Shown piece after piece: positions 1 through 11,700 of a DNA stretch of 64,000 nucleotides (the stretch's first letter is position 1; each line of letters begins with the position of its first letter). A program made the position numbers and the translations under genes. Source of the DNA: Bolinopsis microptera. Its lineage: Eukaryota > Ctenophora > Tentaculata > Lobata > Bolinopsidae. The stretch spans positions 744,001 through 808,000 of the forward strand of contig NC_087074.1 of NCBI RefSeq assembly GCF_026151205.1. The letters are read 5' to 3'. Under the pieces are notes generated by a model. That model was given only the letters and a program-made list of their open reading frames with translations, ran no database searches and was not told where the DNA came from.

Positions 1-360
1 CTCTCCCCTATTACTCACTCCTGCTGTAGCCTGTAGAAATAACTTTACACTAGGCTTGAGTAATTATGAGTTTGCCTGAAGTGTGCCTCTACTAACCTAG
101 TATAAGCATCTAGTAGCCTATTATGAGCTTTCATAAGCTTGTTACGCCCCTAGTAAGCGTAAATAAACATGTTAGGATGTCCAATTTAGGTGTTAAATGG
201 TGTTAAAGATGAAATTTCGAAGACAAAATTCATGGCATAAAATGGAGAAAATGGAGAATTACTCATGGGTTTTTCCATTTTCTCCATAGAAAAAGTCTCC
301 ATTTTATGCCATTTTATGCCATTTTATGCCATTGGCCCCCCCCCCACCGCCACCCCGCCC
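1..360. other. Intron or flank without recognised gene
   Basis: No exon, RNA gene or mobile element recognised. A short direct repeat, CATTTTATGC three times, lies near 300-333 just before the minisatellite. It probably belongs to the intron preceding the Spinster-like exons. Confidence 0.5.
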
Positions 361-1358
361 CTTCCATTAAAGCTCACCCCCCTCTATTACAAGCTCACCC
401 CCTCTATCACAAGCTCACCCCCCTCTATTACAAGCTCACCCCCTCTATCACAAGCTCACCCCCCTCTATTACAAGCTCACCCCCTCTATTACAAGCTCAC
501 CCCCCTCTATTACAAGCTCACCCCCTCTATTACAAGCTCACCCCCTCTATTACAAGCTCACCCCCTCTTACAAGCTCACCCCCTCTATTACAAGCTCACC
601 CCCTCTATTACAAGCTCACCCCCTCTATCACAAGCTCACCCCCCTCTATTACAAGCTCACCCCCTCTATCACAAGCTCACCCCCCTCTATTACAAGCTCA
701 CCCCCTCTATTACAAGCTCACCCCCCTCTATTACAAGCTCACCCCCTCTATTACAAGCTCACCCCCTCTATTACAAGCTCACCCCCTCTATTACAAGCTC
801 ACCCCCTCTATTACAAGCTCACCCCCTCTATTACAAGCTCACCTCCTCCATCCATTACAAGCTCACCCCCTCTATCACAAGCTCACCCCCCCTCTATTAC
901 AAGCTCACCCCCTCTATTACAAGCTCACCCCCTCTATTACAAGCTCACCCCCTCTATTACAAGCTCACCCCCTCTATTACAAGCTCACCCCCTCTATCAC
1001 AAGCTCACCCCCCTCTATTACAAGCTCACCCCCTCTATCACAAGCTCACCCCCCTCTATTACAAGCTCACCCCCTCTATTACAAGCTCACCCCCCTCTAT
1101 TACAAGCTCACCCCCTCTATTACAAGCTCACCCCCTCTATTACAAGCTCACCCCCTCTATTACAAGCTCACCCCCTCTATTACAAGCTCACCCCCCTCTA
1201 TTACAAGCTCACCCCCCTCTATTACAAGCTCACCCCCTCTATTACAAGCTCACCCCCTCTATTACAAGCTCACCCCCTCCATAACAAGCTCACCCCCTCT
1301 ATTACAAGCTCACCCCCTCTATTACAAGCTCACCTCCTCCATCCATTACAAGCTCACG
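361..1358. repeat. 20-bp minisatellite in Spinster-like intron
   Basis: About 49 tandem copies of a 20-bp unit (CTCTATTACAAGCTCACCCC), with 21-bp variants carrying an extra C and some CTATCAC variants. A distinctive CCTCCATCCATTAC variant occurs at about 843 and again at about 1335, 492 bp apart, so the array contains an internal block duplication of roughly 24 units. Open frames across it encode only repeat peptides and are not genes. It ends about 30 bp before the acceptor of the exon at 1390. Confidence 0.97.
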
Positions 1359-1389
1359 CCTGATTCTGCCTAATTCTATATAATTTCAG

Positions 1390-1909
1390 TTATCAGATAA
1401 AATAAAGGAAGCGTTTAAAGATTTCGACATGTCCATCTCTACAGCCGTCGCCCTGGAATACTCCTTCTTCTTTTCCTGTTTCGTGTGTGTTCTGGGTAGT
1501 GTTTTCTACTTTATTGCCGCAGAGTTTGTTATTGAGGACAGGGCTAAGGCTGCAGATACGGTGAGTTGATCTTTGCAAAAGGAATAATAACTGTAATAAT
1601 AAAACTATCAAAGCCTTTCTTTGGTGAATAGCATTTTAAAGTTGGGTACACAACAAAATGTGCAGATGGTACCTTAACGGTAAAATTACCAATCCAGTCA
1701 TTGTTATAGCAGTCACACTGTCCTAGCTTTTAACTTAATCAGAATCTTTCCCCCAGGTTGTAACCCGTCGTCCAACTGTTGTATCCAGTAGAACCCGAGA
1801 GAACTCCGCACTGAACGCTAGTGGGTTCCTACGTGACGAGTACGGTAGGGATCAGGATGTCACCAGGCCCCTTATAGAGGCCCAGGAACCCGGAATACAG
1901 TCAATGTGA
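1390..1909 (+). CDS. SPNS: Spinster-like MFS transporter, last two exons (partial)
   Basis: Two exons, 1390-1560 and 1757-1909, flanked by good splice sites (TTTCAG before, GTGAGT after the first; CCCCAG before the second). Both are phase 0, giving 107 residues to a TGA stop. The first encodes LSDKIKEAF, then a final hydrophobic membrane helix rich in F, V and L ending in AEFVIEDRAKA. This resembles the last transmembrane segment and the D-R-x-x-A tail of Spinster (SPNS) lysosomal sphingolipid/lysophospholipid transporters. The second exon is a polar cytosolic tail ending near VTRPLIEAQEPGIQSM, with a dileucine-like LI that could serve lysosomal sorting (inference). Earlier exons lie outside the window. 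Identity rests on the C-terminus only, so another MFS family is possible. Confidence 0.72.
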
Positions 1910-2762
1910 TATTTTGGGGACTAGCTTTTAGGAATTACAGGAAACTCAAAATGGATATTGGATTATGACGAAAATTGTTGATATACTTCTGTAGTCTGTA
2001 CTTTAGTATTTTAGTATCTAAAGAATTTCTTCAGTTGGATGAGGATCGTCTCTAACATTTGAAATCCTGACTTTGCCTTCGAAGTAATGAATTAAAAGCC
2101 TGTTTTTTAGTAATCCTTATCCTTTGAAATGTATTCGACATATACATAATTATAATATGCGTTAAACCTAATTTACAAATTATGTTTTATGCAGCGATTT
2201 CAGTTTTCCCGTTTTGTAAATTACGCCGAATTTATATTCAAAATTTTTGAGTTTTAAATTATATAAGCATGATTGAACGTATTAAGTATTTGATAATAAC
2301 CACGTCAGTGATCTTTGTATTGTGTGTAATCAATTTTTTTACCAAAAGCCAGATCAGATCTGTCAATTTATAATTTTTGTGGGAATGTTTGATTTTTGAC
2401 ATTCCATACTTTTGACAAATCGGGCGCTACAATGTTTTTTGGTTACATAATATCTTCAGATAACATTAAATTGTTTGTATTTTGTTGTAGCAATTCTGCT
2501 ATCAGATTTAACTTAGCTGGGTTGGTTAAACGTTTATATTTCTCTTCTAGACGTCAGCTTATTGTTATAGTTTCCTTGCAACTATCTTCACGCCAGAATA
2601 ACGTCCTATTTCACTCTGTTTGATAGTATTAAATGGCTTGTAACGATTGATTATACGAGTAAAAAAGGGTGTAGAAATAAAAACACAGTTCAAATCATTT
2701 TATAAATTATAAATCACAGCAATTTATCTGACTTATAACGTTTCTCTTCCCCCTCTTACCCA
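1910..2762. other. 3' flank between Spinster-like and aminotransferase genes
   Basis: AT-rich, without recognised coding sequence. An AATAAA hexamer at 2676-2681 could be the polyadenylation signal of the upstream gene. Some open frames of 70-80 codons here lack splice context or family resemblance. Confidence 0.5.
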
Positions 2763-2784
2763 GTATTTATCCGATATAGCTGCC

Positions 2785-5700
2785 ATGAAAGATCTTATCC
2801 TGAAGTTCCTGTCCCGGACAGCGCTGAGTCGAGATCCCTCTCCAATCGTGTTATCAGTAACTACCTTCTCTCCTTACCCCCTGATAAAGACATCCTCTCT
2901 TTAGCTGCCGGCTCTCCTGCTCCCGTCACCTTCCCCATCGAGTCAATGTCCGTTAATTTAAAGTCTGGAGAAAATTTAAAGGTAAGGTAGGGTTAGTTGA
3001 ACCTCAGTTGGCAGATTGATCATAAATTTAAGTTGAAGTAGATATTTTTAAAAACGTTTCCAAAAAGCTGCCCAGAGATCTGACATTGCTCGGGTAAGAA
3101 ACCAGCAACCTTTTCATTTTGTTCTCAATTCAGATCGAAGGTGCCGCAATGGCTGCTGTAAGAAACCAGCAACCTTTTCATTTTGTTCTTAATTCAGATC
3201 GAAGGTGCCGCAATGGGTGCTGTAAGAAACCAGCAACCTTTTCATTTTGTTCTTAATTCAGATTGAAGGTGCCGCAATGTAACCATGGTAACTAGATATA
3301 TCTCAGATCGAAGGTGCCGCAATGTAACCATGGTAACTAGATATATCTCAGATTGAAGGTGCCGCAATGGCTGCTGCTCTTCAGTACAATAGGACGATAG
3401 GTCAGGTTGGTATTCTAGACTTTTGGAGCAAGATCATCGAAGAGATGCAGCCATATCCTGGCCCAGGTTTCACTTTTATCTGAGTTTCTTCCTCTTGGTC
3501 AGCTTTGCAAAGTTAGAATTATTGCAGTTCTCTCAGAATTATTATTAATTTATTTAATATTATTGTCGTGAATGTCTTACAAAACTTTTACACTAGAACG
3601 ACAGACGATCGTTACAACTGGAGCAGAGTTTGGTTCGTATCTGGCTCTCAATGCTCTGATTGACGATGGGGACTCTGTGTTGATTGCCAACCCTGTTTAC
3701 CCTCCCATGTTACTGAAGGTATGTCCTGTGATCAGGGGTGTAGGAAGCGGGGGGGGGGGGGGGGGCATACCTTATTTCCTGGGTCGTGTTCAGGTGATAG
3801 AAGATTGACTCTGGTATGGACAAAGTTTCTGCGCGTTATTTATTATCATTACTGTGTCATTGTTACCGCTCCGTATTTTCAGTCCAGAGCGATGAGTGCG
3901 AACGTGGTGTCAGTGCTTGAGGACCCAGTGGTCGGTGGTTTGTGTCCGCGGAACCTACGTGCCACATTAGAATCCTGGCCAGATGCCAAACGGAAACCCA
4001 AAGTTCTCATCGTTTGCCCGACTGGCAGTAATCCGAGTGGAGCAAACATTCCAGAAAAGCACCGGCAGGAGATTTACGATATAGTTTGTGAACACGACCT
4101 GCTGATTATTGAGGACGACCCCTACTATTTCATAAACGTTAGTTTTTAATAAACATGTTTACAGTACTTCCCTTCAACCTGATTCGTGCATGTGGAATGT
4201 GGATTGTGGTTTTATTAATAAGAACGCTGACAAAAGCTTAACTAACAAGAATTGCGCCGGTTAGCGGACGCTAGATTTCCATCGCCCGTAATTAATTACA
4301 ATTAACAATCGTTTCATATTGGTTAAATTACCAAATTTCTTTGGGGCGTTACAGAGAACAAAATGGAGGGGTTGCCGTTGTCAATTATTTGAATCGAAAG
4401 TTAAACGACCGGACACCGTAGCGCAGCCTGTACGGTGATATGCATGATGCAGTTAAAAGGACATCTGTCCGACAGCGACTCTTGTCCGACTCAATATGTT
4501 ACCAGAAAAAAAAGACATCTGTCCGAAATTGTGATCTAATTGCAATACGACACATTTCCATTTTCCAATTAGAGACATGATCTGAACTGAGATATGACCT
4601 GAGCTGAACTCTACCATAGTTTATTTTCATTTGATGTCAAAAATTGGACAATAGTTTAAATGTTATATAAATAACTGATCTCCATACCGATCTCCTGTGT
4701 GTAATGTAGGCTGTGATGTGATTGGCAGCTTGTTACAGCTTGTTAGTGTACGGCTAGCATGATCCTGTCCTCAAATAGTCAATCACGTATCGATGGATCA
4801 GATCTCAATGGATCAGATCTCAATGGATCAAATCAGCATTATATTAGAACTGTGGGAGCAACGTCACAAGATTACACGTGAGCTTGTGAAATACGAACGT
4901 GATCCGAAATTGCAAATGTGATCCGAAAGTTGGACAGATGTCGCCAAAAACGACTCCTATCTGACAGCGACTCTTGTCCGAAACCGGTAATTCGACTGTC
5001 GGACAGATGTCACCCAATCAAATCTGTGGTAGTTAATACAATGTGAATCATAATAAAATGTATCGTTCATTTCGTCTAAATATAATGAATCAATCTATTG
5101 GCAATCATGTTCAACATGATAGTCATAACATCATAATTTATACAACAACATAACGGATTACTAATATCGGGTTGCACCAAGCACCCACAACAAAATGAGA
5201 AGTTTGTATCGCATGAAGTTAACGAAAGCTTAAACGACAAATATCAATGCGAATCAAAATGTATAACAGCGAAAAGAGATATACATGCGCGCCGTACACG
5301 ATTTATTAGCTCGATTCTTGGTATAGTAACTATAGTCATAGAGTACACTTTGACATAAAAGCATTGTAAAATGCGCGCGCGACCATCAAGAGTTAATTTG
5401 TAAAGGAGCACGTGTTTGCGGAGGTTAATGCATGTTTTGCTTTGTGACACGACGAAAAACCTATACCCACTATACCCATTCTCAAATCCTACCACTTCTA
5501 ACCATCTATTGCCTTTTTAGGCGATGGAAAAAATAACTGCCTAAAATCTTCCAGGTTTCACTTATCTCATAAGAGAACATGCATTAACGTTTTTCAAATC
5601 CTATTTTCAGGGGATCAAGTTGTGGAACACAACAAGAAAATTGAGAATAATCTTGTGCGAGGGTAATCTTGTGAAGGATAACAGTGAACGTAATCAGGCA

Positions 5701-8700
5701 GAGTTGCCTTTCAGATCGGCTTCGTTTAAAATCTTTAAAAAGTGCTTCAGGGCTATAACCTATTTTCAGTAGCCCCAAGTGTTTGCTGTTCAGGTACCAG
5801 GTAAAGTATATGAATGTTATTAAGAGAAATTTAAAAAACTAACTTTCAGATCGCTGTCAAACTTTTTCTATTGAAAAGTTCAATTAATCGTAACCTGTAT
5901 CTTGATTCTGATCATGATTCGTAATGAATTTGTATATACATTTGATATAATATGACTTGTTTTTGTTGCTAACAAAATTCTGTTTGTAACTATCAAGTGA
6001 ATATTATTAATTTAACAAATTAGAATATTCGTACCTGTGTTTAAACTATAAAGAGCTTATGACTATTGACATACTAACATAATAACGACTTTTATCAATA
6101 AAATCACAGGAAATATTTTGGGAGTGGCATTAAAATTAGTCGATTTTGTGAAATAGGTTAAACTTTTCTGGTTACTATCACAACTATTCCAATCAGTACG
6201 GCAAGCCGCTTAAGACATTTCTACATTACGACTCGGAGGGCAGAGTGATTAGACTAGACTCTCTGAGCAAGGTGTTGTGCCCTGGGTTTAGACTGGGTTT
6301 CTGTACAGCCCCTCCTAAACTAGTTACTTACATGGAGCGTCATTACTCGGTTAGTTCCCTCCTAAACTTGTTACTTACATGGAGCGTCATTACTCGGTTA
6401 GTTCCCTCCTAAACTTGTTACTTACATGGAGCGTCATTACTCGGTTAGTTCCCTCCTAAACTTGTTACTTACATGGAGCGTCATTACTCGGTTAGTTCCC
6501 TCCTAAACTTGTTACTTACATGGAGCGTCATTACTCGGTTAGTTCCCTCCTAAACTCGTTACTTACATGGAGCGTCATTACTCGGTTAGTTCCCTCCTAA
6601 ACTTGTTACTTACATGGAGCGTCATTACTCGGTTAGTTCCCTCCTAAACTTGTTACTTACATGGAGCGTCATTACTCGGTTAGTTCCCTCCTAAACTTGT
6701 TACTTACATGGAGCGTCATTACTCGGTTAGTTCCCTCCTAAACTTGTTACTTACATGGAGCGTCATTACTCGGTTAGTTCCCTCCTAAACTTGTTACTTA
6801 CATGGAGCGTCATTACTCGGTTAGTTCCCTCCTAAACTCGTTACTTACATGGAGCGTCATTACTCGGTTAGTTCCCTCCTAAACTTGTTACTTACATGGA
6901 GCGTCATTACTCGGTTAGTTCCCTCCTAAACTCGTTACTTACATGGAGCGTCATTACTCGGTTAGTTCCCTCCTAAACTCGTTACTTACATGGAGCGTCA
7001 TTACTCGGTTAGTTCCCTCCTAAACTCGTTACTTACATGGAGCGTCATTACTCGGTTAGTTCCCTCCTAAACTCGTTACTTACATGGAGCGTCATTACTC
7101 GGTTAGTTCCCTCCTAAACTAGTTACTTACATGGAGCGTCATTACTCGGTTAGTTCCCTCCTAAACTTGTTACTTACATGGAGCGTCATTACTCGGTTAG
7201 TTCCCTCCTAAACTCGTTACTTACATGGAGCGTCATTACTCGGTTAGTTCCCTCCTAAACTTGTTACTTACATGGAGCGTCATTACTCGATTAGTTCCCT
7301 CCTAAACTCGTTACTTACATGGAGCGTCATTACTCGGTTAGTTCCCTCCTAAACTTGTTACTTACATGGAGCGTCATTACTCGGTTAGTTCCCTCCTAAA
7401 CTTGTTACTTACATGGAGCGTCATTACTCGGTTAGTTCCCTCCTAAACTTGTTACTTACATGGAGCGTCATTACTCGGTTAGTTCCCTCCTAAACTAGTT
7501 ACTTACATGGAGCGTCATTACTCGGTTAGTTCCCTCCTAAACTTGTTACTTACATGGAGCGTCATTACTCGGTTAGTTCCCTCCTAAACTTGTTACTTAC
7601 ATGGAGCGTCATTACTCGGTTAGTTCCCTCCTAAACTTGTTACTTACATGGAGCGTCATTACTCGGTTAGTTCCCTCCTAAACTTGTTACTTACATGGAG
7701 CGTCATTACTCGGTTAGTTCCCTCCTAAACTTGTTACTTACATGGAGCGTCATTACTCGGTTAGTTCCCTCCTAAACTTGTTACTTACATGGAGCGTCAT
7801 TACTCGGTTAGTTCCCTCCTAAACTTGTTACTTACATGGAGCGTCATTACTCGGTTAGTCCCCTCCTAAACTTGTTACTTACATGGAGCGTCATTACTCG
7901 GTTAGTTCCCTCCTAAACTTGTTACTTACATGGAGCGTCATTACTCGGTTAGTTCCCTCCTAAACTTGTTACTTACATGGAGCGTCATTACTCGGTTAGT
8001 TCCCTCCTAAACTTGTTACTTACATGGAGCGTCATTACTCGGTTAGTTCCCTCCTAAACTTGTTACTTACATGGAGCGTCATTACTCGGTTAGTTTCCTC
8101 CTAAACTTGTTACTTACATGGAGCGTCATTACTCGGTTAGTTCCCTCCTAAACTAGTTACTTACATGGAGCGTCATTACTCGGTTAGTTCCCTCCTAAAC
8201 TTGTTACTTACATGGAGCGTCATTACTCGGTTAGTTCCCTCCTAAACTTGTTACTTACATGGAGCGTCATTACTCGGTTAGTTCCCTCCTAAACTTGTTA
8301 CTTACATGGAGCGTCATTACTCGGTTAGTTCCCTCCTAAACTAGTTACTTACATGGAGCGTCATTACTCGGTTAGTTCCCTCCTAAACTTGTTACTTACA
8401 TGGAGCGTCATTACTCGGTTAGTTCCCTCCTAAACTAGTTACTTACATGGAGCGTCATTACTCGGTTAGTTCCCTCCTAAACTCGTTACTTACATGGAGC
8501 GTCATTACTCGGTTAGTTCCCTCCTAAACTTGTTACTTACATGGAGCGTCATTACTCGGTTAGTTCCCTCCTAAACTTGTTACTTACATGGAGCGTCATT
8601 ACTCGGTTAGTTCCCTCCTAAACTTGTTACTTACATGGAGCGTCATTACTCGGTTAGTTCCCTCCTAAACTTGTTACTTACATGGAGCGTCATTACTCGG

Positions 8701-11700
8701 TTAGTTCCCTCCTAAACTCGTTACTTACATGGAGCGTCATTACTCGGTTAGTTCCCTCCTAAACTCGTTACTTACATGGAGCGTCATTACTCGGTTAGTT
8801 CCCTCCTAAACTTGTTACTTACATGGAGCGTCATTACTCGGTTAGTTCCCTCCTAAACTTGTTACTTACATGGAGCGTCATTACTCGGTTAGTTCCCTCC
8901 TAAACTAGTTACTTACATGGAGCGTCATTACTCGGTTAGTTCCCTCCTAAACTCGTTACTTACATGGAGCGTCATTACTCGGTTAGTTCCCTCCTAAACT
9001 AGTTACTTACATGGAGCGTCATTACTCGGTTAGTTCCCTCCTAAACTTGTTACTTACATGGAGCGTCATTACTCGGTTAGTTCCCTCCTAAACTAGTTAG
9101 TTACATGGAGCGTCATTACTCTGTACAGCCCCTCCTAAACTTGTTACTTACATGGAGCGTCATTACTCGGTTAGTTCCCTCCTAAACTTGTTACTTACAT
9201 GGAGCGTCATTACTCGGTTAGTTCCCTCCTAAACTTGTTACTTACATGGAGCGTCATTACTCGGTTAGTTCCCTCCTAAACTTGTTACTTACATGGAGCG
9301 TCATTACTCGGTTAGTTCCCTCCTAAACTTGTTACTTACATGGAGCGTCATTACTCGGTTAGTTCCCTCCTAAACTCGTTACTTACATGGAGCGTCATTA
9401 CTCGGTTAGTTCCCTCCTAAACTTGTTACTTACATGGAGCGTCATTACTCGGTTAGTTCCCTCCTAAACTAGTTAGTTACATGGAGCGTCATTACTCTGT
9501 ACAGTCCCCTCCTAAACTTGTTACTTACATGGAGCGTCATTACTCGGTTAGTTCCCTCCTAAACTTGTTACTTACATGGAGCGTCATTACTCGGTTAGTT
9601 CCCTCCTAAACTTGTTACTTACATGGAGCGTCATTACTCGGTTAGTTCCCTCCTAAACTTGTTACTTACATGGAGCGTCATTACTCGGTTAGTTCCCTCC
9701 TAAACTTGTTACTTACATGGAGCGTCATTACTCGGTTAGTTCCCTCCTAAACTTGTTACTTACATGGAGCGTCATTACTCGGTTAGTTCCCTCCTAAACT
9801 CGTTACTTACATGGAGCGTCATTACTCGGTTAGTTCCCTCCTAAACTTGTTACTTACATGGAGCGTCATTACTCGGTTAGTTCCCTCCTAAACTTGTTAC
9901 TTACATGGAGCGTCATTACTCGGTTAGTTCCCTCCTAAACTTGTTACTTACATGGAGCGTCATTACTCGGTTAGTTCCCTCCTAAACTCGTTACTTACAT
10001 GGAGCGTCATTACTCGGTTAGTTCCCTCCTAAACTAGTTACTTACATGGAGCGTCATTACTCGGTTAGTTCCCTCCTAAACTTGTTACTTACATGGAGCG
10101 TCATTACTCGGTTAGTTCCCTCCTAAACTAGTTACTTACATGGAGCGTCATTACTCGGTTAGTTCCCTCCTAAACTAGTTACTTACATGGAGCGTCATTA
10201 CTCGGTTAGTTCCCTCCTAAACTAGTTACTTACATGGAGCGTCATTACTCGGTTAGTTCCCTCCTAAACTTGTTACTTACATGGAGCGTCATTACTCGGT
10301 TAGTTCCCTCCTAAACTCGTTACTTACATGGAGCGTCATTACTCGGTTAGTTCCCTCCTAAACTCGTTACTTACATGGAGCGTCATTACTCGGTTAGTTC
10401 CCTCCTAAACTTGTTACTTACATGGAGCGTCATTACTCGGTTAGTTCCCTCCTAAACTTGTTACTTACATGGAGCGTCATTACTCGGTTAGTTCCCTCCT
10501 AAACTTGTTACTTACATGGAGCGTCATTACTCGGTTAGTTCCCTCCTAAACTTGTTACTTACATGGAGCGTCATTACTCGGTTAGTTCCCTCCTAAACTT
10601 GTTACTTACATGGAGCGTCATTACTCGGTTAGTTCCCTCCTAAACTCGTTACTTACATGGAGCGTCATTACTCGGTTAGTTCCCTCCTAAACTAGTTACT
10701 TACATGGAGCGTCATTACTCGGTTAGTTCCCTCCTAAACTTGTTACTTACATGGAGCGTCATTACTCGGTTAGTTCCCTCCTAAACTAGTTACTTACATG
10801 GAGCGTCATTACTCGGTTAGTTCCCTCCTAAACTTGTTACTTACATGGAGCGTCATTACTCGGTTAGTTCCCTCCTAAACTTGTTACTTACATGGAGCGT
10901 CATTACTCGGTTAGTTCCCTCCTAAACTTGTTACTTACATGGAGCGTCATTACTCGGTTAGTTCCCTCCTAAACTTGTTACTTACATGGAGCGTCATTAC
11001 TCGGTTAGTTCCCTCCTAAACTTGTTACTTACATGGAGCGTCATTACTCGGTTAGTTCCCTCCTAAACTTGTTACTTACATGGAGCGTCATTACTCGGTT
11101 AGTTCCCTCCTAAACTTGTTACTTACATGGAGCGTCATTACTCGGTTAGTTCCCTCCTAAACTCGTTACTTACATGGAGCGTCATTACTAGGTTAGTTCC
11201 CTCCTAAACTTGTTACTTACATGGAGCGTCATTACTCGGTTAGTTCCCTCCTAAACTTGTTACTTACATGGAGCGTCATTACTCGGTTAGTTCCCTCCTA
11301 AACTTGTTACTTACATGGAGCGTCATTACTCGGTTAGTTCCCTCCTAAACTTGTTACTTACATGGAGCGTCATTACTCGGTTAGTTCCCTCCTAAACTCG
11401 TTACTTACATGGAGCGTCATTACTCGGTTAGTTCCCTCCTAAACTCGTTACTTACATGGAGCGTCATTACTCGGTTAGTTCCCTCCTAAACTTGTTACTT
11501 ACATGGAGCGTCATTACTCGGTTAGTTCCCTCCTAAACTAGTTACTTACATGGAGCGTCATTACTCGGTTAGTTCCCTCCTAAACTTGTTACTTACATGG
11601 AGCGTCATTACTCGGTTAGTTCCCTCCTAAACTTGTTACTTACATGGAGCGTCATTACTCGGTTAGTTCCCTCCTAAACTTGTTACTTACATGGAGCGTC

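Noticed and set aside
265-1373. Long open frames with YYKLTPSITSSPP-type repeats
   Set aside because: Pure translation of a 20-bp minisatellite; all frames give equivalent repeat peptides.
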